A stretch of DNA of 64,000 nucleotides from Flexithrix dorotheae DSM 6795 (GCF_000379765.1 NZ_KB903520.1:1-64000); one strand, 5' to 3'. Shown: positions 35,930-44,578, numbered from the stretch's first letter. Notes: generated from the letters alone by a model not told the origin. Made by a program: numbers and translations.

Positions 35930-36517
35930 ATGAAAAGAATAATAGCAATAATAATTTCCTCTATAATGCTTATGGGATGTGATACGCAAACTTTCAATTT
36001 TGTGGTCAATCTGGTGAGTAATTATGAATATGATATTAAACAAACCGGGGATTTTGAGGAATCCCAAAAAGTGACCAAAGCCGAATTTGATTTACTTCTA
36101 ATTGACCTGGACCTTCCGGATGATGCCGAAATAAAAAAGGTTTCCATTGAAAGTATTGGATTGGCTTTTACCCCTGATGCTCAAAATGAGGCCACCAGTA
36201 TTATTTCAACAGGCGTCTATGAGGATGATTCGAATGGCAAATTTAATATTTTCGAAAATTGTGAAGCGGAAATTCCTGCTACTTCTGGTGAAGTGGTGGA
36301 AGTTTCAGGTTGCCTGAATCAGGCCGGAGTGGATGCGTTAACAGACAAATTCTGGGGATTCATCACCGATACGGATGACGAAGATTTTACCGTATATTTT
36401 TCAGGGACCACTGAACCTGGAAATGCTTTTGTCTCCTCAAAAATAAGTGTAAGAATAAAAGGCAATATTGTTTTAGAAAATGAAGTAGAAGTTCCTTTCT
36501 TTATGGGGAAACAGTAG
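35930..36517 (+). CDS. Hypothetical lipoprotein
   Basis: A 195-aa lipoprotein of unknown role. I chose ATG 35930, giving MKRIIAIIISSIMLMGC with a clear lipobox (Cys17); the frame is open further upstream but that would overlap the DUF6588 gene and lose the signal. The mature part is acidic and beta-rich, with a single disulfide-like pair (NCEAEIPATSGEVVEVSGC). It follows the DUF6588 gene by 37 bp, so it is probably a partner of that outer-membrane protein. It ends at a set of three hairpins. Confidence 0.75.
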   Translation: MKRIIAIIISSIMLMGCDTQTFNFVVNLVSNYEYDIKQTGDFEESQKVTKAEFDLLLIDLDLPDDAEIKKVSIESIGLAFTPDAQNEATSIISTGVYEDDSNGKFNIFENCEAEIPATSGEVVEVSGCLNQAGVDALTDKFWGFITDTDDEDFTVYFSGTTEPGNAFVSSKISVRIKGNIVLENEVEVPFFMGKQ

Positions 36518-36537
36518 GAGTCGGGATTTTTACAAAT

Positions 36538-36627
36538 GGAGAAGTGGCAAACTTCTCCCTTTGTAATCTTTTCAATCTAATGCTATTCGGAATTTGTAAT
36601 TCCGAAATGCTATGCTAGCATTTTTAA
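36538..36627 (+). terminator. Three tandem hairpins ending the DUF6588 operon
   Basis: First, GGAGAAGT (36538-36545) with ACTTCTCC (36551-36558), followed by CTTTG. Second, TTCGGAATT (36586-36594) with AATTCCGAA (36598-36606), three-base loop. Third, AAATGCTA (36605-36612) with TAGCATTT (36616-36623), three-base loop, followed by T-run to 36625. The first and third look like intrinsic terminators; the second shares two bases with the third, so those two may be alternatives. Confidence 0.75.
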
Positions 36628-36707
36628 TCCTGATTAAATCCACACAAGAACAATTGCAATCCAGCTGAAACAAGCATTGTATTAAAATGCCAAGGTATTA
36701 AAATAAA

Positions 36708-36739
36708 TAACCCTTACATGAAAAATCATATAAGGGTTA
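36708..36739 (-). terminator. Intrinsic terminator of sufB (minus strand)
   Basis: TAACCCTTA (36708-36716) pairs with TAAGGGTTA (36731-36739) over a 14-base loop. Read on the minus strand the stem is followed by TTTATTTTAAT. It lies about 40 bp after the sufB stop codon and so ends a single-gene transcript. Confidence 0.8.
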
Positions 36740-36776
36740 AAAAATTACGATTGATTAATTTTTTACTGAGCAAAAA

Positions 36777-38228
36777 TTATCCTACACTGCCCTCAAGGCT
36801 GATGGCTAATAATTTTTGAGCTTCTACGGCAAATTCCATTGGCAACTGTTTTAGCACCTCCTTAGCATAGCCATTTACAATTAAAGCCACTGCCTGCTCA
36901 GGATCAATTCCCCTTTGGCCGCAATAGAATATCTGATCTTCTCCGATTTTTGAGGTAGTCGCTTCGTGCTCTACCATAGCGGATTTATTATCTACTTCAA
37001 TATAAGGGAAAGTATGTGCCCCACATTTATCGCCCATGAGCAAAGAATCACACTGAGAAAAGTTTCTGGCCCCTTCTGCTCTTTTCATTACCTTCACCAA
37101 ACCTCTGTAACTGTTTTGACTCTTTCCGGCAGAAACCCCTTTAGACACAATTCTACTTTTGGTGTTTTTACCAATGTGAATCATTTTGGTTCCGGTATCA
37201 GCCTGCTGGTAATTGTTTGTTACCGCTACAGAATAAAATTCTCCAATGGAATTATCTCCTTTCAAAATACAACTTGGGTATTTCCAGGTAATGGCAGAAC
37301 CAGTTTCAACCTGAGTCCATGAAATTTTGGAATTATCTCCAAAACACAATCCCCTTTTGGTTACGAAGTTGTAAATACCTCCTTTACCATTCTCATCACC
37401 AGGATACCAGTTTTGTACTGTAGAATATTTTACCTCAGAATCTTTGGACGCGTAAATTTCAACTACCGCAGCGTGCAATTGATTTTCATCCCGCATTGGT
37501 GCGGTACATCCTTCCAGGTAACTCACATAAGATCCTTCTTCTGCTACAATTAAAGTTCGCTCAAACTGTCCTGTATTAGCTGCATTAATCCTGAAATAAG
37601 TGGATAATTCCATAGGGCATTTCACACCTTTTGGAATGTAACAGAATGATCCGTCACTGAAAACAGCAGAATTCAGTGCTGAAAAATAGTTGTCAGCCAC
37701 AGGAACTACCGAACCAATATATTTTTTCACCAACTCAGGATGGTCCTGAATCGCTTCACTGAATGAACAAAAGATAATACCAAGTTCACTAAGTGTTTCC
37801 TTGAAAGTAGTGGCTACGGATACACTGTCAATAACAGCATCTACAGCCACACCAGTCAACCTTTTCTGCTCAGTAAGGGAAATACCTAATTTTTCGAATG
37901 TCTTCAGCAACTCAGGATCAACCTCATCCAGTGATTTGGGTTTGGTTTTTTGCTTGGGTGCTGAATAATATATAATATCCTGGAAATCGATTTTGGGGAA
38001 TTTGACATTTGCCCAATTCGGTTCCTCCATTTTCAACCAGGTATTGAAAGCCTTTAATCTCCATTCCAACATCCACTCAGGCTCTTCTTTTTTGGCAGAA
38101 ATAAGTCTTATCACATCCTCACTTAAACCTTTAGGAATTTCATCAGCTTCAAGATTGGCAGTCCAACCATGCTCATATTCCTTGGAGGTAAATTCTTCTA
38201 AAATCTCAGAGTCTTTATCTACACTCAT
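36777..38228 (-). CDS. sufB: Fe-S cluster assembly protein SufB
   Basis: Core scaffold subunit of the SUF iron-sulfur assembly complex, 483 aa, cytoplasmic. The SufB signatures are strong: [41 protein letters not shown] in pieces, [33 protein letters not shown] in pieces, and [25 protein letters not shown]. In the SUF pathway it works with SufC (ATPase) and SufD, using sulfur from SufS. No sufC, sufD or sufS is next to it: it is followed by a terminator and a convergent lipoprotein gene, which is unusual. Start ATG 38228 is clear. Confidence 0.96.
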   Translation of the reverse strand: MSVDKDSEILEEFTSKEYEHGWTANLEADEIPKGLSEDVIRLISAKKEEPEWMLEWRLKAFNTWLKMEEPNWANVKFPKIDFQDIIYYSAPKQKTKPKSLDEVDPELLKTFEKLGISLTEQKRLTGVAVDAVIDSVSVATTFKETLSELGIIFCSFSEAIQDHPELVKKYIGSVVPVADNYFSALNSAVFSDGSFCYIPKGVKCPMELSTYFRINAANTGQFERTLIVAEEGSYVSYLEGCTAPMRDENQLHAAVVEIYASKDSEVKYSTVQNWYPGDENGKGGIYNFVTKRGLCFGDNSKISWTQVETGSAITWKYPSCILKGDNSIGEFYSVAVTNNYQQADTGTKMIHIGKNTKSRIVSKGVSAGKSQNSYRGLVKVMKRAEGARNFSQCDSLLMGDKCGAHTFPYIEVDNKSAMVEHEATTSKIGEDQIFYCGQRGIDPEQAVALIVNGYAKEVLKQLPMEFAVEAQKLLAISLEGSVG

Positions 38229-38577
38229 TTATGCTTGTTTTTATTTAGATTCAAACTAAATTACAAAAATATAATAAAATTTTAATCTTAGACCTTTTTC
38301 TTCATTAATTTGAAAATGATTTATCATTAAAGAAACAAGGTGATTTTCTAACCCCTTTTAATTGTATATTAGAAGTGGTTTTGAATTAAAATTTATCTAA
38401 CTACATAGATAAACAATTATGTTCTTTTTCTGTTCAAATTGCCAATTAAATATATCTATCCCGGATTGGTTTTTCCTATGTAGCTCAACATATTTTACCA
38501 TGGAAATAAGTTTTTAGGGTTGAAATTTTTTTGTTGATTTGAATTTTTATTTTGTTTCTGACTAAAATTAATAATAA
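38229..38577. other. Divergent intergenic region upstream of sufB
   Basis: 349 bp between sufB (minus) and the UMF1-type gene (plus). On the minus strand a TAttTTTG box occurs about 40 bases before sufB, without a clear -33 TTG. A 32-codon ATG frame at 38419 has no recognisable features. I see no RNA gene or repeat. Confidence 0.45.
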
Positions 38578-39912
38578 TTGAACTTGCAGGCTAAAAGTGA
38601 ACCCCAGGAAATAATTAAGGATAATCCAAAAATTATTAATGCATGGTGTTCCTACGATTGGGCTAATTCTGTTTATGCACTCACCATTTCCTCTGCCATA
38701 TTTCCTGTTTATTATAATCAGGTAACCAGGGCTGCTTTTGATGGGGATAAGGTCCAGTTTTTTGGATTTTCTATTGAAAATACCGTACTCTACACTTACT
38801 CTTTATCTTTTGCTTTTTCTGTAATTGTACTTATTTCCCCTATTCTTTCGGGCATTGCCGACTACGGTGGCTGGAAGAAAAGAATGATGAAGTTTTTTGT
38901 TTATCTGGGTGGAGGTGCCTGTATCGCTTTGGCCTTTTTTAATGGGAAAAATATTGAATTTGGAATAATTGCCAGCACACTGGCCTGCATAGGCTGGGCT
39001 GGCTCCCTGGTTTTTTACAATTCCTATCTGCCGGAAATTACCACACCCAATCGCTTCGATAAAATAAGCGCTAAAGGCTTTGCCATGGGCTATGTGGGCA
39101 GTGTAATCCAGTTAATTTTCAGTTTAATCATTGTCTTAAATCCCGAAGTATTTGGGATAGATCCTGAAAGTAAATTTCCCGCTCAATTATCATTTTTAAC
39201 AGTTGGAGTCTGGTGGATTGCCTTTGCCCAAATTGCTTTTCATTATCTTCCTTCCAATATCCACCACCGAAAGCCTACAAGAGGCCATTTGTTTAAAAAA
39301 GGCTACAAAGAATTGTATGGGGTTTTTAAACAGGTTTTGAAAATGAAACCCATTAAAAGGTTTCTCACCGCTTTGTTTTTTTACAATGCCGGGGTGCAAA
39401 CCGTGATGTTGTTGGCTGCTACTTTTGGAGAAAAGGAAATTGCCCTGGATACCGGCCAGTTGATCATGACAGTTTTGATTATTCAGCTGGTGGCGATTGC
39501 CGGGGCCTATTTATTTGCTCGAATATCCGAGTTGAAGGGAAATAAAATGTCCATCCTCATAATGCTGGTAATTTGGGTAGGGATTTGTATTGATGCCTAT
39601 TTACTGAAAACATCTACAGAATTTTATATCCTTGCTTTTTTTGTAGGGATGGTGATGGGCGGAATTCAGTCCATGTCCCGCTCTACCTATTCAAAACTTG
39701 TTCCTCAGGAAACGGTAGATACCACTTCTTTTTTTAGTTTTTATGATGTCACAGAAAAGTTTTCAATTGTAGTAGGCACATTTGTATATGGTGCCATGGA
39801 GCATTATACAGAAAGTATGCGGGATGGCGCTTTGGCTCTGGTTGCCTTTTTTATTGTAGGGTTATTGTTTCTTTTACGGTTTAGAATGCCTGAAAAAGAA
39901 ACGGTGGTTTAA
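38578..39912 (+). CDS. UMF1 family MFS transporter
   Basis: Inner-membrane major-facilitator protein of 444 aa with 11-12 TM helices. KIINAWCSYDWANSVYALTISSAIFPVYY near the N-terminus is the UMF1 signature (read in pieces), and ISGIADYGGWKKRMM-like and MGGIQSMSRSTYSKLVP segments confirm it. The reading frame opens right after a stop codon at 38575-38577, and the only early start options are TTG at 38578 or 38584, so this gene uses a non-ATG start. Relatives are linked to autophagy permeases and unknown exporters; the substrate is not known. Maf follows after 12 bp. Confidence 0.88.
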   Translation: MNLQAKSEPQEIIKDNPKIINAWCSYDWANSVYALTISSAIFPVYYNQVTRAAFDGDKVQFFGFSIENTVLYTYSLSFAFSVIVLISPILSGIADYGGWKKRMMKFFVYLGGGACIALAFFNGKNIEFGIIASTLACIGWAGSLVFYNSYLPEITTPNRFDKISAKGFAMGYVGSVIQLIFSLIIVLNPEVFGIDPESKFPAQLSFLTVGVWWIAFAQIAFHYLPSNIHHRKPTRGHLFKKGYKELYGVFKQVLKMKPIKRFLTALFFYNAGVQTVMLLAATFGEKEIALDTGQLIMTVLIIQLVAIAGAYLFARISELKGNKMSILIMLVIWVGICIDAYLLKTSTEFYILAFFVGMVMGGIQSMSRSTYSKLVPQETVDTTSFFSFYDVTEKFSIVVGTFVYGAMEHYTESMRDGALALVAFFIVGLLFLLRFRMPEKETVV

Positions 39913-39924
39913 TTTGGAATAAAT

Positions 39925-40497
39925 ATGTTAAAGACAAAAAATAAAATTATACTGGGTTCGAATTCACCCAGGCGAAAACAGCTTTTGAGTGATTTGGGAA
40001 TTGAATTTGAGGTGAAAGTAAAACCTACTCCGGAAGATTTTCCTGAAGATTATCCTCCCCAAAAAGTGGCAGAGTTGCTTGCCAGACGAAAAGCCAATGC
40101 CTTCAAACTGGAGTTGAAACCAGATGAGTTAATTATTACTGCAGATACTACTGTGGTAATGGGGAATAAACTACTGGAAAAACCGGCAGATGCAGCAGAA
40201 GCCGAATATATGATAAAAGCATTATCGGGGAAAAAACACGAAGTGATTTCCGGAGTTTGTTTGCTTTCGGTTGATCAGGAAATTAGCTTTAGTGACACCA
40301 CAGAGGTTTATTTCAATGAATTGTCCGATGAAGAAATTAACTATTACATTCAAAAGTTTCGACCATTTGACAAGGCCGGTGCCTATGGTATCCAGGAATG
40401 GATAGGTATGGCAGGCATTTCCAGAATTTCAGGTTCTTTTTACAATGTAGTGGGCTTGCCTGTGGCCAGGCTTTATCAGGAATTGAAAGGATTTTAG
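39925..40497 (+). CDS. maf: Maf family nucleotide pyrophosphatase
   Basis: Cytoplasmic house-cleaning enzyme that hydrolyses non-canonical or pyrimidine NTPs to NMP and PPi. 190 aa is the usual size. The signature ILGSNSPRRKQLLSDLGI at the N-terminus, ARRKANAF, TADTTVVMGNKLLEKP and DKAGAYGIQEW (all typical Maf blocks) are present, so it is probably a dTTP/UTP pyrophosphatase (YhdE-like). It follows the MFS gene by 12 bp, likely cotranscribed, and ends at a strong terminator. Confidence 0.93.
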   Translation: MLKTKNKIILGSNSPRRKQLLSDLGIEFEVKVKPTPEDFPEDYPPQKVAELLARRKANAFKLELKPDELIITADTTVVMGNKLLEKPADAAEAEYMIKALSGKKHEVISGVCLLSVDQEISFSDTTEVYFNELSDEEINYYIQKFRPFDKAGAYGIQEWIGMAGISRISGSFYNVVGLPVARLYQELKGF

Positions 40498-40536
40498 AGT
40501 TACTCTTTTTTAGTTTCCTATGGAATTAAATAATTA

Positions 40537-40588
40537 AAAACCTTCTCCTAAATCCTTCCAATAGGGGATAGGAGAAGGTTTTGATTTA
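40537..40588. terminator. Bidirectional intrinsic terminator
   Basis: AAAACCTTCTCCTA (40537-40550) and TAGGAGAAGGTTTT (40569-40582) form a perfect 14-bp stem with an 18-base loop. It lies between maf and the convergent gene at 40598; T-rich sequence is present on both sides. Confidence 0.9.
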
Positions 40589-40597
40589 ATATTTTTC

Positions 40598-41359
40598 TTA
40601 CTTTTTAATCATTTCCAAAAGTGGAATGAAGGGATCCTGGTTTAATTCAAAATGCTGAAAATCTTGTCCTGCTTTTAAATCAGTGATTTCAATGTCTAAA
40701 AGGTCATTTTGATGCAAAGTAGCTACTTTGGCTCCTGTGCTTAAGGTTTTCCAGTCTTCCCAGGTGAATTCCAGGCCACCGATGGGAATAATACTTACCC
40801 ACATTTTCCAGCTGGTTGGCTGGAAATTCTCATCATATAACCAGACATAGGCATCTCCAGGTGTTACTCCTCCGGATGAATAGGAGATTTTTAGCCCTTT
40901 CCTTCCATCTTCAAGAGTAACCAGACTCCTTTCAGTACCGGGATCATAAAGTTTGGCAGCTGCATTTAGCCAAAAACTATCATTACAAAAGTAGGCCCAG
41001 GCCTTATCTACAAGTTTCTGATTTTCCCCTCCGGTGATCTCTGTGCTATTTTCGTAACTTTTGCCCTTTATGCTATCCATATTCACCAATACTTCCTTTT
41101 CCCCCCAGCTTACTTTTACAAAATTTCTTTCCTTATCCCACAAATAGGTATGCATTCCCTTGAATGTCCAGGCTACAAGTTTAGTTGAATCCCATGCAGG
41201 TTCATTTATTGATTTTAGCATGTTTTGAGCCACTTGCTCAGCTTCGGGGCCTTCCTTACCCAAGGGCTCTTTCTCATGGCTGATAAATCCCCAGAGAAAA
41301 ATGATTATTAAAATAGCCAAAACGACAAGGCCTGTGAATTTTAATATTTTTTTTAGCAT
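40598..41359 (-). CDS. Hypothetical membrane-anchored protein
   Basis: A 253-aa protein with one N-terminal TM helix (about 8-27), so anchored in the inner membrane with the rest outside the cytoplasm. The soluble part contains several Trp-rich stretches (AWTFKGMHTYLWDKERNFVKVSWG in pieces; EFTWEDWKTL) and alternating strands, suggesting a beta-rich, perhaps lipoprotein-carrier-like (LolA-like) fold. Homologues seem common in Bacteroidota but I cannot assign a family with certainty. It is alone on the minus strand, divergent from the ROK gene. Confidence 0.72.
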   Translation of the reverse strand: MLKKILKFTGLVVLAILIIIFLWGFISHEKEPLGKEGPEAEQVAQNMLKSINEPAWDSTKLVAWTFKGMHTYLWDKERNFVKVSWGEKEVLVNMDSIKGKSYENSTEITGGENQKLVDKAWAYFCNDSFWLNAAAKLYDPGTERSLVTLEDGRKGLKISYSSGGVTPGDAYVWLYDENFQPTSWKMWVSIIPIGGLEFTWEDWKTLSTGAKVATLHQNDLLDIEITDLKAGQDFQHFELNQDPFIPLLEMIKK

Positions 41360-41564
41360 CTTGATTTCTGATTTATTTTAATTTAGTGCCTCTCGGTTTT
41401 AATAATAGCAAAAGATTAAAACTCAAAACAAAGAAAAAGGTTAGGAATATTTTCAATAATCATCCTTAAATTTTTGACCTGTTAATTAATTCTTTTAATA
41501 TTGGATTGGAATGTGGAAGTGTTTGCTACTTTAAAAAAAGAGTATCCTCCTGCATGGCTAAAGT

Positions 41565-41606
41565 CTTCCCTTTAAATTTCTGTTTCAAATGGGGAAGCGT
41601 TTTTTC
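41565..41606 (+). promoter_or_regulatory. Terminator-like hairpin upstream of the ROK gene
   Basis: CTTCCC (41565-41570) pairs with GGGAAG (41592-41597), with further A-T pairs inside, and is followed by CGTTTTTTCTT. No plus-strand gene lies before it, so it is either a leader attenuator of the ROK gene starting 50 bp downstream or the end of an unannotated RNA. Confidence 0.4.
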
Positions 41607-41656
41607 TTAATATTAAATAAGTAAAAGTACTTAAATACCGAAATAACACATATCAA

Positions 41657-42568
41657 ATGGAAAAATTCTTAGGAATTGATATTGGAGGAACAAATGTAAA
41701 ATTTGGTCTGGTAGAAACTACAGGAAATTTAATCTATAAGAAAAAGTACCCAACAGCTGAGGTAGGAGAGGATGGAAAATTCATTAAGAATTTTAAAAAA
41801 ATTCTGACCAAACAACTCGAAAAAAATCCGAGTGTAAAAAAGGTGGGAATTGGTGTGCCTGGAACACTTTCCAAAGACAGGCTCTGGACACTGGAATTAC
41901 CAAATATCCCTGGTCTGGAAAAAAAGCGGTTTTTAGGAGAATTGAAAGATCATTTTAAAGACATTGTTTTTCATGTGGAAAATGATGCCAATGCAGCTGC
42001 TCTTGGAGAATATTACTTTGCCGAAAATAAAGTTCCTGATAATTTTATCTTTATTACTCTGGGAACAGGAGTTGGGGGAGGAGCCGTGATTGACGGACAA
42101 ATCTTTAAAGGGGGTGATGGCAACGGAATGGAAATTGGCCATATCGTTTCCAGCAATGGTAAAACTATTGAAGAAAATATTGGGAAAAAGGGGATTTTGG
42201 GCATGGCCCTTACTACTTTGGAGGGTTATGAAGGACGATCAGTCCTTTCGGAAATGGGCGTTTTAAATCCTAAAAAGGTAGTGAAAGCCGCTCATGGACA
42301 GGATAGTCTGGCGCTTGAAATTTTCTCTGATGTAGGAAAATATCTCGGAGAAGCCATAGTAAGCGCTATCAGGTTGCTGGATGTAAAAACTGTTTTAATT
42401 GGAGGTGGAGTTTCCGATACTTTCGAGTATGTAAGACATAGCATGTACGATTCCATTAATCATTATCTCACACCCTATTATACGGATAAACTGGATATCA
42501 GACTGGCTACATTGGGAAATGAAGCCGGAATTATCGGGGCCGCCTCTCTGTGTTTTATTGAAGATTAA
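41657..42568 (+). CDS. ROK family sugar kinase lacking the zinc motif
   Basis: Cytoplasmic sugar kinase of 303 aa in the actin-like ATPase fold. GIDIGGTNVKFGL at the N-terminus is the phosphate-1 motif, VENDANAAALGE carries the catalytic Asp110, ITLGTGVGGGAVIDG is phosphate-2, and the sugar-binding EIGH is at 159-162. The usual C-x-C-G-x-x-G-C-x-E zinc motif right after that His is absent: residues 163-185 contain no Cys. Zinc-free ROK proteins include strictly polyphosphate-type glucokinases, so a glucokinase role is possible. It precedes a second sugar kinase and MurQ on the same strand. Confidence 0.88.
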   Translation: MEKFLGIDIGGTNVKFGLVETTGNLIYKKKYPTAEVGEDGKFIKNFKKILTKQLEKNPSVKKVGIGVPGTLSKDRLWTLELPNIPGLEKKRFLGELKDHFKDIVFHVENDANAAALGEYYFAENKVPDNFIFITLGTGVGGGAVIDGQIFKGGDGNGMEIGHIVSSNGKTIEENIGKKGILGMALTTLEGYEGRSVLSEMGVLNPKKVVKAAHGQDSLALEIFSDVGKYLGEAIVSAIRLLDVKTVLIGGGVSDTFEYVRHSMYDSINHYLTPYYTDKLDIRLATLGNEAGIIGAASLCFIED

Positions 42569-42617
42569 AGGTTTTTAAATTGATTATTAGCCTATTACCT
42601 TTGCTTTAACGTATTGT

Positions 42618-42654
42618 ATTTTACCAAATGCTGAAATAATTGTTTTGGTAAAAT
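42618..42654 (+). repeat. Inverted repeat before the second kinase gene
   Basis: ATTTTACCAAA (42618-42628) and TTTGGTAAAAT (42644-42654) are perfect 11-base complements separated by 15 bases, ending 37 bp before the start of the BadF-type kinase. It may be an operator for a regulator of the amino-sugar genes, or a weak stem in the mRNA. Confidence 0.5.
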
Positions 42655-42690
42655 TATTCTGGCACCCAGCCTATTATTCTTTGCATTCTC

Positions 42691-43530
42691 ATGATATTAA
42701 TAGCAGACAGCGGATCTACCAAAACTGATTGGGCGGTAGTAAGTGAAAAAGGAAAAATTACTACCATTAAAACACCTGGAATAAATCCCTATTACCAGGG
42801 TGCTGATAGTATTATTAAGGCCCTGAAAATCAACCTCAAACCTGAATTAACTGCGTTCACTATTCAAAAGGTTTATTTTTATGGCGCTGGTTGTACCGAT
42901 GAAAAGGGAGAGGTGGTGAAACAGGCCTTGAAAAAAATATTTCCCAATATTGAAATTGCAGTAAATAATGACCTTCTTGCTGCGGCAAGGGCAACTTGTG
43001 GCCATGAAAAGGGAATTGCCTGTATTTTGGGAACTGGTGCCAATTCTTGTTATTTCGATGGAATTACTATTCAGGAAAATGTGCCACCCCTGGGCTATAT
43101 TTTAGGGGATGAAGGCAGTGGAGCGTATATCGGAATAAAATTGCTCAGCAATTTTTTGAAAGGAGAGTTTCCCGAATTGTTGAAAGTCTCCTTCATGGAG
43201 TCCTATCAGATTAAAAAAGACACTGTTCTGGAAGCAGTATACAGAAAACCATACCCCAACAGATACCTGGCTGGATTTTCCAGGTTTGCCCACAGATATA
43301 AAAATCATCCCTACATCATAAAGTTGTTGGAGGAGGGTTTCCAAGGCTTTTTCGACAGGAATGTGATGAAATATGAAAGCTGTAATACAGTGCCTGTGCA
43401 CTTTGTTGGAAGTATAGCTTTTCATTTTAAAGACATTCTGGTTCGTGAATCACAGAAAAAAAAGATAATTTTGGGAAATATTTTGGAGAGTCCTATTACA
43501 GGACTGGCTGATTACCATCAACCAGCCTGA
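42691..43530 (+). CDS. BadF/BadG/BcrA-type N-acetylamino-sugar kinase (MurK/NagK-like)
   Basis: Cytoplasmic kinase of 279 aa. MILIADSGSTKTDW is the phosphate-1 motif of the eukaryotic-NAGK/BadF branch, CILGTGANSCYFDG and GDEGSGAYIGIKLL are the other ATP- and sugar-binding motifs. In Bacteroidota such kinases sit beside MurQ and phosphorylate N-acetylmuramic acid or GlcNAc (the MurK of Tannerella is the known case). Here murQ follows 74 bp later, so MurNAc kinase is the best guess. No MurNAc permease is in the group. Confidence 0.86.
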   Translation: MILIADSGSTKTDWAVVSEKGKITTIKTPGINPYYQGADSIIKALKINLKPELTAFTIQKVYFYGAGCTDEKGEVVKQALKKIFPNIEIAVNNDLLAAARATCGHEKGIACILGTGANSCYFDGITIQENVPPLGYILGDEGSGAYIGIKLLSNFLKGEFPELLKVSFMESYQIKKDTVLEAVYRKPYPNRYLAGFSRFAHRYKNHPYIIKLLEEGFQGFFDRNVMKYESCNTVPVHFVGSIAFHFKDILVRESQKKKIILGNILESPITGLADYHQPA

Positions 43531-43604
43531 CAATTACGAGAACCTTAACTACATAAATAATTACTATCATGATCAAATTTTGTAATATTAAAAGCACATA
43601 AAAG

Positions 43605-44417
43605 ATGAGTACAACAGAGTCTTCTTCCAAATATGATAATTTGGAAAAAATGCCATTATTTGACCTGCTGAAGAACATTAACAAGGAAGACCAGACAGTT
43701 CCCCTGGCAGTGGAAAAAGCTATCCCTTCTATTCAGAAACTGGTTGAGGAAATCGTGAAGCGAATGAAAAATGGCGGAAGATTATTTTACATTGGGGCGG
43801 GAACAAGCGGAAGGCTTGGCATAGTGGATGCCTCAGAATGCCCTCCTACTTATGGGGTGCCACACGGAATGGTTATCGGGCTAATGGCTGGTGGAGATGA
43901 AGCCATCAGGAAGGCCGTGGAATATGCTGAAGATGATTTTGAGCAGGCGTGGAAAGACCTGCAAGCATTTGACATCAATGAAAAAGATACGGTAATAGGC
44001 ATTGCCGCTTCAGGGAGAACTCCTTACGTAATAGGTGGATTGAATGATGCTAGGAAGGCTGGGATGCTAACCGGCTGTATTGTTTGTAATGAAGGGTCGA
44101 AGGTGGCTGCAGCTGCGGAGTTTCCTGTGGAGGTTGTAGTGGGGCCTGAGTTTGTAACCGGAAGCACCAGAATGAAGTCCGGAACTGCACAGAAATTAGT
44201 GCTCAATATGGTATCTACTTCGGTAATGATTCAGCTTGGGAAAGTGAGGGGAAATAAAATGGTGGATATGCAGCTGAGCAATCATAAACTCGTTAACCGG
44301 GCCATTAATATGGTGATGGAAGCTACATCGGTTTCGGAAGAAAAAGCAAAAGAATTGCTGGATGAATATGGTTCTGTGCGTGAAGCAGTGGATCACTATA
44401 TGCAGGAATCTAACTAG
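43605..44417 (+). CDS. murQ: N-acetylmuramic acid 6-phosphate etherase
   Basis: Cytoplasmic SIS-domain enzyme that cleaves the lactyl ether of MurNAc-6-phosphate to give GlcNAc-6-phosphate and D-lactate, a step of cell-wall recycling. YIGAGTSGRLGIVDASECPPTYG contains the catalytic Glu78 (E. coli Glu83 equivalent), VIGIAASGRTPYV is the SIS phosphate-binding turn and GSTRMKSGTAQKLVLNM is the family fingerprint. At 270 aa it is slightly shorter than E. coli MurQ (298), as is usual in the phylum. It follows the MurK-like kinase. Confidence 0.96.
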   Translation: MSTTESSSKYDNLEKMPLFDLLKNINKEDQTVPLAVEKAIPSIQKLVEEIVKRMKNGGRLFYIGAGTSGRLGIVDASECPPTYGVPHGMVIGLMAGGDEAIRKAVEYAEDDFEQAWKDLQAFDINEKDTVIGIAASGRTPYVIGGLNDARKAGMLTGCIVCNEGSKVAAAAEFPVEVVVGPEFVTGSTRMKSGTAQKLVLNMVSTSVMIQLGKVRGNKMVDMQLSNHKLVNRAINMVMEATSVSEEKAKELLDEYGSVREAVDHYMQESN

Positions 44418-44447
44418 GACTTTTTTTTAAGATTTTTACTTTTATTT

Positions 44448-44510
44448 TGGCTGAAATCAGGTGAATTATTTGAGATAAATAATCCCGGGTTTCAGCCATT
44501 TATTTTGCCA
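44448..44510 (+). terminator. Long hairpin after murQ
   Basis: TGGCTGAAA (44448-44456) pairs with TTTCAGCCA (44490-44498), and inside it ATTATTT pairs with AAATAAT around a short loop, giving an extended stem. It is followed by TTTATTTTG. Probably the terminator of the kinase-murQ transcript, 30 bp after the stop. Confidence 0.75.
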
Positions 44511-44578
44511 AATCTGTCAAATGTTATTTCCTCAAAGGATATTATTTTGTTTATTGGAAAAGGTAAAAAAAGTAAAAC

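Noticed and set aside
38419-38517. 32-codon ATG frame between sufB and the UMF1 gene
   Set aside because: Too short, no features and no terminator of its own.
39955-39975. GGGTTCGAATTCACCCA, resembling a tRNA T-arm
   Set aside because: It lies in the conserved first codons of maf and no other cloverleaf arms are found around it.
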